Shown here: positions 7,461 through 17,428 of the stretch, piece by piece
Numbering within the stretch: the first letter of the stretch is position 1
How the letters are laid out: every line of letters starts with the position of its first letter
Program-made: the position numbers and the translations under genes
The notes under the pieces: model-generated
What the model was told of the DNA's origin: nothing
Seen by the model: only the letters and a program-made list of their open reading frames with translations
Database searches by the model: none
Assembly: GCA_050180235.1 (NCBI GenBank)
Contig: JBFXEJ010000002.1
Span: forward strand, 62,001 to 126,000
Length of the DNA: 64,000 nt
Direction of reading: 5' to 3'
Source: JAABRU01 sp050180235
Lineage (GTDB): Bacteria; Desulfobacterota; Desulfobacteria; Desulfobacterales; Desulfococcaceae

Positions 7461-8066
7461 TCAGGCACACTGTTCTGCCGGGAAATATTCTCTGATGATC
7501 TCCTGCACCCGCCTGAGCCATGCCCGGCGCTGTTCCGGGGTGCTGGTTACGACCACACTGAACATTTCACGATATACATTCTCAATTCCGCAAAGGCCAA
7601 AGATGCAGTTCTTCCAGAGAGTTTCCAGAGGATCGCCAAACGCTCTGACTTCGCGTTCAGCCGGTGTATTGGAAGTATTGAATACAAGGGCGGTTTTCCC
7701 TTTCCATAAACCGATGGGAATACCTTCGCCCTGATCATCTTCCATAAACGCATATGCCCTGCCTGGGCGGACAATGCGATCTATCCAGCCTTTCAGAATC
7801 GCGGGCGGCTGTCCCCACCAGTTGGGATGGATGATAACAATCCCATCCGCAAGGGATATTTCCCGGCAATACAGGTCGATCTCCTGAGAAAGATTTGCCT
7901 CTTTCGGAATTTCTTCAAACGGAAGAACGGGATCAAATTTTTCGGCATACAGGTCATGCAAAATGACCTGATGCCCATTCAGCGTCAATGCTTCACTGAC
8001 TGCCTGAGAAATCGCATGGTTGAAACTTTGGCTGCCTGGATGGGCCAGTATTACAGAAATTCGCAT
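7461..8066 (-). CDS. NAD(P)H:quinone oxidoreductase, flavodoxin-like fold
   Basis: From the ATG at 8066 the product is 201 residues, starting MRISVILAHPGSQSFNHA, the FMN/FAD phosphate-binding start of the MdaB/KefF/NQO family. The motif IIHPNWWGQPPAILKGWIDRIVRPGRAYAF (about residues 78-107) is diagnostic of that flavodoxin-like group. A longer frame to 8123 exists, but its extra 19 residues match nothing in the family, and a GGAG precedes the chosen ATG. Catalyses two-electron reduction of quinones or similar acceptors in the cytoplasm. Not in an obvious operon; the ModE operators read away from it. Confidence 0.88.
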   Translation of the reverse strand: MRISVILAHPGSQSFNHAISQAVSEALTLNGHQVILHDLYAEKFDPVLPFEEIPKEANLSQEIDLYCREISLADGIVIIHPNWWGQPPAILKGWIDRIVRPGRAYAFMEDDQGEGIPIGLWKGKTALVFNTSNTPAEREVRAFGDPLETLWKNCIFGLCGIENVYREMFSVVVTSTPEQRRAWLRRVQEIIREYFPAEQCA

Positions 8067-8283
8067 TACACATAAACTCCATTTTATTGTTGCAGTATAA
8101 ACATGACATGTTCTATTCAGCATATCGTTTAACGTTGTGTCAACACACCGTTTACATATTTTTTTTCAATCTTCCTGTATTCTTAACTTTTTTTCATCAA
8201 AATAATCCAGCAGTTTTTGTCTGAAATATATTCTCCAGATTCCATCGGCCAGTTCTTCCAGGCCAATATATTTATGAACCGGC

Positions 8284-8390
8284 TTAGGTGATTTTCAGAA
8301 AAGAATATCCCGCCAAAGCAGCATAAGCTTCCGGCTTGTGTCCTGTGCCAGTGAACTGAAATGGGATATTTATTTTTATAATTTTAACCT
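8284..8390. mobile_element. MITE-like element, TTAGGTGATTT family, copy 1
   Basis: A non-coding element starting TTAGGTGATTTTCAGAAAAG and running to GGGATATTTATTTTTA is matched, in the opposite orientation, by 15011-15118 (GGATATTTATTTTCATAAATCACC at that end). No transposase is encoded. The remaining DNA between 8067 and 8463 shows nothing else I can name. Confidence 0.6.
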
Positions 8391-8463
8391 GTTATCCCCA
8401 TAGCACCAGCACCATATCCGCAGTTTTGGACGTAAGCACAGGGAAGGCTATGACTTGCATTAC

Positions 8464-11400
8464 TTATTCCCAAACCTCCAAATCCGCACGGATTATTCTG
8501 AATCGTTTCAGAATTTCCTCCCGCCTTAAACTGAACCAGATCATGGCAGACATGATAAATGCTCCCATTGCGACCAGCACAATTCCCTTTCCAAGCCCCT
8601 GTTCCGGATAAAAGCGGAACATCTGCGAGGTGACATTCATGACCATAAAAACCACTCCGCCGTAAAGGAAAGCCCGCACTCTCATGGCGATTCCGGCTAT
8701 GATTCCTGCAAGACTCAGTCCCAAAGCAAGAATGAAAACAGACAGTTCCGGTCTTAGAAAAAGATCAAGGGAAACTGCGGCATACAGCACGCATACCGCA
8801 GTCAAGCGGGAGGCGTTCAGTACACTGCGCCGCAGTTCCTTTCTGTGCAGATGGAGAATTGCCAGCACCGTCAGAGATGCGGGTATCGCGTAAATCTGCA
8901 GAAGATTGCTTTTCTGTGACCACAGAGGAATCCAAAGATACAGGGCGGCATTGATCAGAACTGATCCGATGTAAAGAAAAAGAGATTTTTCTGTGGCATG
9001 GTATTGGGAAAAATACAGCAGTCCGGTAAGCATCAGTATGCTGCTCGCGTGGACAGAACCGGTCTGCCAGGGAAATGTGAACAGCAAACCTATTGAAAGC
9101 ATTGTGGAAATTCTCTGCATGGGAGCTGAAAAAATCTCTGATTCTGTGAAACGGCTCCAGATTGCCAATATCCATGCTGCAAAAAGGATCAGTGCGCTGT
9201 CCCATATGCACAGAGAAACCGGGCCGAGTATTATCAGACGCAGATAAAATCCTGTCAGTCCCGCGATTGCGGAAAGTGCATAAACCCATGCAGATGCGGG
9301 AAAAAGTTTCATCTGCCGCAATCCCAGAGCCATGAGCAGAATCCCTGCTGTCAGAAATGCTGAAGCCTGAATCCATGCGTATTGAACATTTCCGGAAAAT
9401 GTCTGGTGCGCAAACAGATACAGATGCAGTCCCCATTCACAGAGAGACAGGGTGGCAATAAAGTGAAAGCGAAGTTTTATGCGTCTCAGGAAGGGATATT
9501 TTTCCCCAGCCTGTCCTGCTGCAAAATTGCGAAGAGCCAGTATTGCCCATGCCAGCAAAGCAAGTTCCAGTGCATACCAGGGAAAAAGTACCTGAAGCCG
9601 CTGAAACTGTGCCATCAGTATGGGCCATAACTGCCAAATGGTAAAAGCCGCTCCTTTTTTTGCGGGAAGAAATGCAAGGGGCCACATATGGAGCAGCAAC
9701 AGTCCCAAAAGTCTGGACATCTTTTTCATAAACGCGTGATGCCGGAATTCTCCCAAAATTGCCATGAGAATACTCAGCAGGGCAATGGTGAGAACCGCTT
9801 CCGCAAATGATCCGATTGGCAGAAAAAGCAGAGTCGTCAGTGCAATAAAAGGACTGAGGCTCATCCAGTCGGAAAGAGCGGAGAATAAAGGACTGCTGCT
9901 CACTGGCACTGATTCAGTTTCCATTTTCTTCTGTCTGTTATGCCACAGGATACCTGCTGCTGTAAGCAAAGCACTCCAGATGGTCAGAATCAGGGAAAGA
10001 GAGGGCAGAGCGGAAAATTCAATCTTAAATCCCAAAACAAGGCAGAAAAGGGAAAGAAATATGCCCTGTGCTGCTGGATTGCTGCGATTGCGAAGATACA
10101 GGTGCATAAAGGAAAGACACAGAAGCACGGTTGTAAGTAAAAGATAAGTTTCAGAAACAGAGGTATTCCTTACCAGAGGAATAAGAGTGTTCAGATAGAC
10201 GGACAGCATGAGAGCAAGGGCAAAGATCAGCGATGGAACTGTACGCAAAGGCGGAATCAGATCAAAGTCTTTCCATCCCAGCCATATCAGCAGACTGCGG
10301 CAATGCGGCCAGAGCGGTATCATTGCCAGCAGGATATTTCCCCATGCCAGACAGCCCATCATCAGCAGATACAAATCTGCCGTGTTTGGTATCATTTGGT
10401 GCAGGAAAGTGAATGCGGCAAAACTCATGCAGATGACACTCAGCCAGACCAGAATGGCATCGGACTGATTGCGCAGCATGAGGAAAAAGAAAACCGAAAG
10501 TCCAATCCAGTAGGAAAGGTTCAGCATTGCTGTGAAAATGCCTTTGGTGACAGGCAGATAAAGCACAGCAAGCATCAGTCCTGCCCAGGGCCAGAATACG
10601 GATTCCACAGACCAGACCGGGAATTTTCCATTCCAATACGGCAGAAGAATAGTACCGGAAATCAGCAGCGTCCATGCCCAGATGGGAACAGCCGCATTCA
10701 TTCCCACAGGCAGACCGCTCAGCGGAACCGTGCTGAAAAAAATGCCTGTTGCCAAAAACAGCAGCACAATTCCCCGCCAGTTGGGCGCATGGAAAACATT
10801 TTTTGTAAGGGGAAAAAATGTAAATCCCATTACAGCAAAAAAGCAGGGGATAAAAGCGGAAGCGGGGATTTCTGTGAAAACATCTGCAAAAAGCGGTACG
10901 GCTTTACATGCAGTCCAGAGGTAAGAAATCCATGCTGTCTGACGGAAAGAAGATTGATAAACCGGAATATATTTGGAAATTCCTGCTGAAACAGACACAA
11001 AGGCCAGTGTCATACTCATAATGGCAATACTGATCCACCGGTCGCCTTGTGACGGCCAGAAATCAAACGCTCCACCCGGATGAAAAACAAAGATTTGCAG
11101 GCAAAGCAGGGAAAGGCATATCAGTGCAAGTCCGCTTATATTCGGCCAGTATTCTTTCCGGCAATGGTGCAGTGCCAGCAGTCCGCATCCGGCAATCAGC
11201 AGCCCGGCAATGAGCATAAAATTGATTTTCATGCCCGATACAGTCAAAAGCAGTTCTTGGGAACCTGCGGAAAACAAAAGCAAAGTGGAAAAGTGAAAAA
11301 AGGGACGGATTCGGGCATCAGACACGGTTTCCGGCACATTTTCTGAATCTCTTTTTTTCAGCCATCTGCCAAAAGCCATTATGCCAAGTCCCGCAAAAGT

Positions 11401-14400
11401 CATCAGCATTCCGGTGCGCTGGTCAGTGAGAAGAAGTCCTGTATTTTTTATTTGCAGAAATTCCGCATGCAACATTAGCACAGTGATAAAAATCAAAGCC
11501 AGCACATCATAGGTATAAGCGGGTTTGGAATATAATCTGCCGGATAAAAACGTGAAAATAATGGAAACCGCCAGCACGGGCAGTACAGAAATACCGGTCT
11601 GATCAATCCAAAACAGAACCGCAACTGCTGTACTGCAAAATATCAGCAAATATCCGGTTTTATGGGTCATGAACCCAATTTGTTCGCGTCCTCCGCCGTT
11701 ATGTCCGCCAGTAAGAAGCAGGATTTCCGCAATGCGGAAAAGTTTTGCACTGTCAAGACATTGTCTGACAATGAGCCAAATGGCAAGAGCGTAAGAGGAA
11801 ACAGCCAGACTGATCGAGGGAATTTCCCATGATATGAACGGTTTCATTACAGTCAGGAATATCCCCAGCCCCATGAGAACCGGGATCGAAAAAAAATACA
11901 GCATACGGAAGCGTGCCATTAAGAGAACAGTCAGCACTGAGGCAAGGGATGCACTGACAATCCACGCAAAATCCGGGCCGGTATGAAGCAGATACAAACC
12001 TGCTTTGAAAAGTCCCAGTCCCCATAAGAAAATCATAGCGCATGTCAAAGGCAGACCAAATGCTTGGTGAATGGTGAGTGGACGGATTTCATGGATTCCC
12101 AGCAGAGTAAAAAGGGGTTTGGTTTCCTGCGGATTGTCTGTTGTCAGCATTGCACGAATCCTGTGCATACGCTCCAGATACCATGTGATAATCCACAGTG
12201 TCATGGAAATAAGCATTGATGCAATTCCCACAGAGAATCCAGGGAAAAAAGTATGCTTTATGAATGCGCCCGATGCTCCGCCCATAACCAAAGCAAGGGA
12301 AAAAAGAAACCGATCCCGGAAAATCAGACTTTGCCGGAACAGAATCACACTGTCGATTGCCATAACAGGAATCAGAAAAAGAATCTGTTCTGATCGGGGC
12401 ATGAAATGGTGCATCAGGGCAATTGCAGAAAAAACAGACAGCAGAGACGCGTTCAGCATCATGGGAACGCGGGGCGATATGTTTTCGTTTTGTCTGCGGA
12501 ACATTCCCAGAGCCAGTTCACTCCATGCCGCAGAAAGCAGAATCAGACTGGCTGCAAACTGCGTCTGCCACAGGATTCCCGGCCATACCGGGGCATAAAC
12601 CACTGTCATGATCGAGCAGAAAAGAACAGCATAAAATAACTTTGTATCCCGCAAATCCCGTTTGTTTTCCGGCATTCCCTTTTGAAAGAATTTTACCGAA
12701 TTCAGCAGATATTCCGGTGCATGGCGCAGGGAAATATAAATAAAAACCGTGAGAAACAGACAGGTTGCAAAGCCTGTAAAACCGGGGCTGGTGTTTGCAA
12801 GGCTCCAGATGGCAAGACCGGTTCCCAGTCCGCCCCGAATGCGGAAAACTGTCAAAGCCAGAGATCGGGCATTGCGTTTTATGGCCCATATCTGAATGCC
12901 CAGCAGCCCGGCCAGACCCGGAAGGCTGGCAAGGAAATGGGTTTGTGCCGGAATGTGTTGCAGAATCAGCAGAGCGTATAATGCTGAAAAACAGCCCGTC
13001 AACAGCCAGAAAGGTGTGATGGTGAGATACCGCCATATCACAGTGCCGTAAACAGCAAGGCCCATTGACAGCGTTGTTATACGGGAAAAATGATTTCCCA
13101 AAGATAAAAGTATGGCCGTAACAGAAATGGCATACACCGCTATGGTGAAACGGGACAGAAATGTGTATTCCTTAACCCACTGTTTGCATTCTGCATCTGT
13201 GTAAAACAGCAGAGCAGAAAGCAGCATGAGAAAAGGAGCGTAATATGCGGCAGATACGGAACTTGGATAAGACCATGTTACATGAATGAAAGAAACCGCA
13301 GCAGCATAGACCAGAGTTCCGGCAGCATAATAAGCGATTTTCTCCTGATCCAGAAAAATGGAGCGGAACCAGTCTTTGCTGAAACGGATGAGACTGTATC
13401 CCAGCAAAAGCAGAAGCAGGAGATGAAACAGGGCCATCATATACCAGAAGGGGAAACGGATGATAATGGGAACAGCCATCTGCACTGCGGTCATCATCAT
13501 AAAGAGACGGGGATGAAGTCCCTGCAGAGAGCGATCCATTGTTCCGGAGGCCAGTTGTGCACAGTACCAGAAAATGCCAAAGCTGATCAGCGTCAAACCT
13601 GCGCCCGCAGGCAGATGAACATTTGCCAGCCGTATGCCGGAGGCAATACTCAGGGGAATCAGCAGCATTCCCAATGTGGTGAGAACATTTGCGGCTGTCC
13701 GAAGTTCCGGTTTTTTTCTGCGTATATGCCATGCTCCGAAAAGCGTAAGCAGCGTATAGGCCAGCAGGCAGAGGCAAATCAGCAGCAGTCTCAAAAATCC
13801 CTCGGAATAGCTGATAAGAAAAACAGAACCGGACACAAAGGAAAAACAGCTCACAAACCAGCCGATATTCTGAATCAGAAAGGGAATCAGCAGCCGTGAC
13901 CAGCCTGTGACTTTCTGCATAAGCAGTTCCAGTTGACCGGGTTTTTGGGCTTCCCATGCAAAACGCGATGTATCGCGGGGTTTTTCTTTCTGAATTGTTT
14001 TTGGCGAAGCAGGCGCGGAAATTTTCACCTGATTTTGTTGCAAAATTGGTTTTTCCGGAGATGCAGGAACAGAAAGGGGCAGAGCAACTTTCTGTTTCAC
14101 CGGCGCGGATGCAACTTCCTGAGCAGTCTGCGAAACCTCTGTCTGCTTCACTGAATCTGTCGGAACCGTCTGTGTTTTCACAGAAAGCACTGTCTCTGTC
14201 TGAACATTGACAACCGCTTTTTCCGCATGAACGGGCAGCGGCGGCGGCACAGGTTTGGAAACCGGAGCAGATTTGGCAGGCGGCGGAGGTGTTATCGGAG
14301 CAGTTTGAACAGTCGCTGCACTTTCATTCTGCCTTTCTTCTGTTCTTTTCGGACGCCAGGGAGCTTCACGGGGATCAAGGTTAAGAGACGATGCAAGATT

Positions 14401-14667
14401 CTGCCACGCGTCATTTCTGCGTTTCAGCCACAGACCTGTTCCGGGCTGCAGGCCATCTTCCTCAATGAAGATGCGGGTGATGGCATAATCAATCTTTTTT
14501 CTTGCAGAATCAAAAGATTTTTCATCAAAATTCCCGTTTTTCTGCAAACGATCCAGTTCCAGCCGCAGCAAAGTCAGATCGGAAATGATTTTATATTTGC
14601 CGATCCATTTTTGCTTCCTGACAAACAGGATCAGTACAATCACGGTAAAAAGAATAATCCACAGCAT
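8464..14667 (-). CDS. Giant polytopic membrane protein of unknown function (2067 residues)
   Basis: A good AGGAGG ribosome site precedes the ATG. One N-terminal membrane segment (residues 1-16) is followed by a soluble helical part with ELDRLQKNG and RKKIDYAITRIFIEEDG. A proline/alanine/lysine/valine-rich low-complexity linker spans about 130-230. From about residue 250 to the end come of the order of fifty to sixty hydrophobic segments with short, often basic loops. The first block (IQNIGWFVSCFSFVSGSVFLISY, then AANVLTTLGMLLIPLSIASG) resembles the start of DUF2157/DUF2339-type membrane proteins, but the whole is far longer. There are no recognisable catalytic motifs. The frame is intact over 6.2 kb with uniform base use, so it is under selection. 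It stands alone, flanked by MITE-rich spacers. Function unknown; a scaffold, sensor or envelope transport role are all possible. Confidence 0.85.
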   Translation of the reverse strand: MLWIILFTVIVLILFVRKQKWIGKYKIISDLTLLRLELDRLQKNGNFDEKSFDSARKKIDYAITRIFIEEDGLQPGTGLWLKRRNDAWQNLASSLNLDPREAPWRPKRTEERQNESAATVQTAPITPPPPAKSAPVSKPVPPPLPVHAEKAVVNVQTETVLSVKTQTVPTDSVKQTEVSQTAQEVASAPVKQKVALPLSVPASPEKPILQQNQVKISAPASPKTIQKEKPRDTSRFAWEAQKPGQLELLMQKVTGWSRLLIPFLIQNIGWFVSCFSFVSGSVFLISYSEGFLRLLLICLCLLAYTLLTLFGAWHIRRKKPELRTAANVLTTLGMLLIPLSIASGIRLANVHLPAGAGLTLISFGIFWYCAQLASGTMDRSLQGLHPRLFMMMTAVQMAVPIIIRFPFWYMMALFHLLLLLLLGYSLIRFSKDWFRSIFLDQEKIAYYAAGTLVYAAAVSFIHVTWSYPSSVSAAYYAPFLMLLSALLFYTDAECKQWVKEYTFLSRFTIAVYAISVTAILLSLGNHFSRITTLSMGLAVYGTVIWRYLTITPFWLLTGCFSALYALLILQHIPAQTHFLASLPGLAGLLGIQIWAIKRNARSLALTVFRIRGGLGTGLAIWSLANTSPGFTGFATCLFLTVFIYISLRHAPEYLLNSVKFFQKGMPENKRDLRDTKLFYAVLFCSIMTVVYAPVWPGILWQTQFAASLILLSAAWSELALGMFRRQNENISPRVPMMLNASLLSVFSAIALMHHFMPRSEQILFLIPVMAIDSVILFRQSLIFRDRFLFSLALVMGGASGAFIKHTFFPGFSVGIASMLISMTLWIITWYLERMHRIRAMLTTDNPQETKPLFTLLGIHEIRPLTIHQAFGLPLTCAMIFLWGLGLFKAGLYLLHTGPDFAWIVSASLASVLTVLLMARFRMLYFFSIPVLMGLGIFLTVMKPFISWEIPSISLAVSSYALAIWLIVRQCLDSAKLFRIAEILLLTGGHNGGGREQIGFMTHKTGYLLIFCSTAVAVLFWIDQTGISVLPVLAVSIIFTFLSGRLYSKPAYTYDVLALIFITVLMLHAEFLQIKNTGLLLTDQRTGMLMTFAGLGIMAFGRWLKKRDSENVPETVSDARIRPFFHFSTLLLFSAGSQELLLTVSGMKINFMLIAGLLIAGCGLLALHHCRKEYWPNISGLALICLSLLCLQIFVFHPGGAFDFWPSQGDRWISIAIMSMTLAFVSVSAGISKYIPVYQSSFRQTAWISYLWTACKAVPLFADVFTEIPASAFIPCFFAVMGFTFFPLTKNVFHAPNWRGIVLLFLATGIFFSTVPLSGLPVGMNAAVPIWAWTLLISGTILLPYWNGKFPVWSVESVFWPWAGLMLAVLYLPVTKGIFTAMLNLSYWIGLSVFFFLMLRNQSDAILVWLSVICMSFAAFTFLHQMIPNTADLYLLMMGCLAWGNILLAMIPLWPHCRSLLIWLGWKDFDLIPPLRTVPSLIFALALMLSVYLNTLIPLVRNTSVSETYLLLTTVLLCLSFMHLYLRNRSNPAAQGIFLSLFCLVLGFKIEFSALPSLSLILTIWSALLTAAGILWHNRQKKMETESVPVSSSPLFSALSDWMSLSPFIALTTLLFLPIGSFAEAVLTIALLSILMAILGEFRHHAFMKKMSRLLGLLLLHMWPLAFLPAKKGAAFTIWQLWPILMAQFQRLQVLFPWYALELALLAWAILALRNFAAGQAGEKYPFLRRIKLRFHFIATLSLCEWGLHLYLFAHQTFSGNVQYAWIQASAFLTAGILLMALGLRQMKLFPASAWVYALSAIAGLTGFYLRLIILGPVSLCIWDSALILFAAWILAIWSRFTESEIFSAPMQRISTMLSIGLLFTFPWQTGSVHASSILMLTGLLYFSQYHATEKSLFLYIGSVLINAALYLWIPLWSQKSNLLQIYAIPASLTVLAILHLHRKELRRSVLNASRLTAVCVLYAAVSLDLFLRPELSVFILALGLSLAGIIAGIAMRVRAFLYGGVVFMVMNVTSQMFRFYPEQGLGKGIVLVAMGAFIMSAMIWFSLRREEILKRFRIIRADLEVWE

Positions 14668-14714
14668 ATCGGCCTCCTGTGTATATGAGAATGTGTTAAG
14701 CAGGCAAAAGAAAT

Positions 14715-14790
14715 TTTTCGTGTATTCAGAAAATCCGGTTTTTCGGGAAAACCGGATTTTTCTGAAAACTTTATACCCGAAAATTTATGT
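14715..14790. repeat. Palindromic intergenic element (CCGGATTTTTCC family), copy 2
   Basis: The palindrome at 14726-14763 (arms AGAAAATCCGG and CCGGATTTTTCT) and its flank GAAAACTTTATACC.CGAAAATTT match the element at 597-690. It lies just upstream of the giant membrane protein gene. Confidence 0.6.
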
Positions 14791-15397
14791 TGACTTACCT
14801 GCAATGTCTGTTTCATTCAAAGCAAAGGATGTGCCAAAGTATGCTGTGGTTTCCATGATAAAAAAATACAGAAATTACGGATGCTTTATAATTTAAAGCG
14901 ATTTGTTTTCCACATATGGCAGACCTTCTGTGTTTATTGTGTGTGCATAAAATGTATGCTCAATGCCGTTTCCTTAAGAATCCCCTCCCACCGGGAGGGG
15001 AATTTTCTGCTTAAGGTGATTTATGAAAATAAATATCCTGTTTCAGTTCACAGGCACAGGGCAAAAGCTGGAAGCTTTTGATACTTTTCCGGGATATTCT
15101 TTTCTGTAAATCACCTAAGGGTTTGTAAAAAAATAACCTGTACAATTTTCCTGTCCGGAAACCCTAAGGGTTTATAACAGGTTATTTTGATACAGACCCT
15201 AAGTAAACGGCATTGAATGTATGCCTATTCCCATTACCCTGCCGTCAGTGAAGCCTGAGACTTGCCGCAAATCCTGTTTACCGCAAAGATTTCTTAGAAA
15301 ATTGCTATGGATCAAATCCCCTGATCCGGTCTGGCACCGGGGCGGAAAACAAATCCGAAAATTTGATATTATTATAAAAAATAACGGTACATATCCT
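14791..15397. other. Gene-free spacer with several palindromes
   Basis: There is no supported gene in this stretch. A hairpin CCCCTCCC-ACC-GGGAGGGG lies at about 14983-15001, a MITE at 15011-15118, and then two inverted segments around 15119-15200 (AAATAACCTGT and ACAGGTTATTT) with the motif CCTAAGGGTTT repeated three times. The last part (15200-15397) shows nothing I recognise. Confidence 0.55.
15011..15118. mobile_element. MITE-like element, TTAGGTGATTT family, copy 2
   Basis: The termini TTAAGGTGATTTATG and GTAAATCACCTAA are inverted repeats. The inner sequence is the reverse complement of the element at 8284-8390, including CTGGAAGCTTTTG and CAGTTCACAGGCACAGGG. The two copies diverge by perhaps a fifth of positions, so they are not recent. 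Confidence 0.7.
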
Positions 15398-16123
15398 TTA
15401 CTGCCCCAGTTTTTCCTCTGTCCGTTTCATGGCATCAATAAAAGCCAGCCGGTTTTCCTTTGCATAGGGATTGTAACGGTTCATGTCCATGAACAACTGC
15501 CAGGTGTCATGCGTGACAACGCCCAGAATATGAAGCAGCCGCTTATAACCTTCTGTGTCAATAATCAGTTCCTTTGCCCCGAACTCTTCCAGACTTCTTC
15601 CGATGAAATGGGTCAGAGACAGGCTGACCGCAATCTGCCGGTCATGCTCTTCCGGCGTGGTTTCAATCACAATCATGCCTTTGGAGGATATCCAGGATTT
15701 GACTTTTCCGTAACGGCTGTCCTCAATCCGTACCGGACACAGAACGATCTTCCGGTCATGCAGGGACTGGGCTGCGCTGTCCGGCCCGAACATGGGATGG
15801 GTGGCCAGTATGGAAACACTCTGCGGCAGCAGTTCCTGCATCCATTGTACCGGCCAGACCTTGACCGAACAGACATCCACCACCACAGCATCTTTTCTGA
15901 GCAGGGGGGAAATTTCTTTGAGAAATCCCTGCATGGCTGAAATGGGCACACTCAGAATCAGCACTTTTTGGGAACACACCTCTGCAAGCACGGCAGGCTT
16001 TGCCCCGATTTTCCGGATTTCCTCATCTTTGCCGCTTCTGTTGTATATAAATACCTCAAAATCCCCTGACAGATACCCGGCCATGAGTTTGCCAAAACGT
16101 CCGAACCCGATGATTCCGATCAT
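15398..16123 (-). CDS. tyrA: Prephenate/arogenate dehydrogenase
   Basis: The 241-residue protein starts MIGIIGFGRFGKLMAG, the Rossmann glycine motif at residues 4-11. It continues with VLILSVPISAM, DVCSVKV and ATHPMFGPDSA, the last being the conserved substrate-binding block of prephenate dehydrogenases (about 86-97). The all-helical C-terminal half (EEHDRQIAVSLSLTHFIGRSL) is also typical. There is no ACT or chorismate mutase domain. It makes 4-hydroxyphenylpyruvate (or tyrosine from arogenate) with NAD(P). Symbol by function; cofactor and substrate preference cannot be read. LeuB lies 200 bases upstream on the same strand, so they may share a transcript. Confidence 0.88.
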   Translation of the reverse strand: MIGIIGFGRFGKLMAGYLSGDFEVFIYNRSGKDEEIRKIGAKPAVLAEVCSQKVLILSVPISAMQGFLKEISPLLRKDAVVVDVCSVKVWPVQWMQELLPQSVSILATHPMFGPDSAAQSLHDRKIVLCPVRIEDSRYGKVKSWISSKGMIVIETTPEEHDRQIAVSLSLTHFIGRSLEEFGAKELIIDTEGYKRLLHILGVVTHDTWQLFMDMNRYNPYAKENRLAFIDAMKRTEEKLGQ

Positions 16124-16216
16124 AACTATCCTCTTTCCTGAAAATAACAGGTATTGCGCAGTTGCAGCAAATAAGCAGTCTGTCAGACAACTCCTGTTAC
16201 ACCGTCACACTGGCAA

Positions 16217-16254
16217 AATCCGGTGTCCTGAACATACTGAAAACACCGGATTTA
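16217..16254. terminator. Hairpin between leuB and tyrA
   Basis: AAATCCGGTGT and ACACCGGATTT form a perfect eleven-base stem around a sixteen-base loop in the leuB-tyrA spacer. No T-run follows on either strand, so it may be a processing hairpin or repeat rather than an intrinsic terminator. Confidence 0.35.
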
Positions 16255-16327
16255 GCCGTAAACTCAGCCAAACGGTTCCGGCTTTTGCCGGAATGACTAA
16301 GACTGACTTTTTTCATTGGCGCATTCA

Positions 16328-17428
16328 TTATAAATTTTTCATAATCCCCGCGCAGACCATATCCCCGAATTCAGTGGTGGAGAGTATCCCCCTGTGTTTT
16401 TCTCCTGTCACAATGAGATCCCTTGTGACAAAACCGTTCTCAAACACAGCAAACAGAGCGCTCCATATATCGCCGGCCTCTGCGCTCAGATTCAGACAGC
16501 GGTCAAAAAGAAGCGCTGCACTGCCGATCATGGAATAGGGATTGACAATATTCCTGCCTGCAATATCCGGAGCAGATCCGTGCGCGGGTTCCACATAACT
16601 TTTTTCCGGCCCGATGCAGGCCGAAGGCATGAGTCCCAGTGAACCGATGACCCCTCCTGCCTGATCCGTCAGAATATCGCCCTGCATGTTTTCAATCAGA
16701 ACCACTCCGTTGAACTGCACGGGATTTTTCACCAACTGAAACGCTGCATTGTCCACCAGCATGGATTTGCAGACCACATCCGGATATTCTTTCGCAACAT
16801 CCTCCACTATCAGATTCCAGAAACGGGATGTGGCCAGCACATTGGCCTTGTGGATATTCACAAGTCCTGATTTCCGTTTCCGGGCTTCTGTAAAAGCAAC
16901 CTGTGCCACTCTTGATACCTGCTCCGCAGTATAGGTGCAGTCATCTTTTGCATACCGCATACCGGTTGCGCTTCCCTCTGTTTTCTCTCCGAAATAAATG
17001 CCGCCCACCAGTTCCCGGATCATGAGAATGTCAAGCCCGTCTCCGATAAGTTCCGGTCTTAGCGGGGAAAAGGATGCCAGGGATGCAGGCAGGCGCACGG
17101 GCCGGAAATTGGCAAAGGTGTCATAGCGTTTGCGCAGGGGCAGGATGGCCCCGGTCTCAGGCTGATGCTCCCGCGGAATTCTGTGCATCTGATCAACCGC
17201 AAGACCTACCGGGCCTTTGAGAATCACATCCGCATCATCACAGATCTGTTTTGTTTTTTCCGGAAAGGCAGCTCCTTCGTCAAAATAAGCCTGCGCTCCG
17301 AATGGGGCATAGTTCATGACAAAAGTATGCCCGTATTTTTTTTCAATGGTTCTGATTACTTTGACAGCCTCACGCACGATTTCCGGCCCGATGCCGTCGC
17401 CTTCCAAAACAGCGATGGTTTTCTTCAT
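16328..17428 (-). CDS. leuB: 3-isopropylmalate dehydrogenase
   Basis: This is a full-length 366-residue enzyme of the isocitrate/isopropylmalate dehydrogenase family. Visible landmarks are LEGDGIGPEI (8-17), LKGPVG, the substrate-binding RPxR region represented by LRKRYDTFANFRPVR, MIRELVGGIYFGEK, DNAAFQLV, ENMQGDILTDQAGGVIGSLGLMPSA and EPAHGSAPDIAGRNIVNP near the NAD-binding site. It oxidatively decarboxylates 3-isopropylmalate in leucine synthesis in the cytoplasm. No leuA or leuCD is adjacent, so the pathway genes are dispersed here. Confidence 0.95.
   Translation of the reverse strand: MKKTIAVLEGDGIGPEIVREAVKVIRTIEKKYGHTFVMNYAPFGAQAYFDEGAAFPEKTKQICDDADVILKGPVGLAVDQMHRIPREHQPETGAILPLRKRYDTFANFRPVRLPASLASFSPLRPELIGDGLDILMIRELVGGIYFGEKTEGSATGMRYAKDDCTYTAEQVSRVAQVAFTEARKRKSGLVNIHKANVLATSRFWNLIVEDVAKEYPDVVCKSMLVDNAAFQLVKNPVQFNGVVLIENMQGDILTDQAGGVIGSLGLMPSACIGPEKSYVEPAHGSAPDIAGRNIVNPYSMIGSAALLFDRCLNLSAEAGDIWSALFAVFENGFVTRDLIVTGEKHRGILSTTEFGDMVCAGIMKNL

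Noticed and set aside
7187..7495. Overlapping 60-86 codon ORFs between the ModE operators and the quinone reductase
   Set aside because: They run through palindromic GC-rich repeats on both strands and have no family features.
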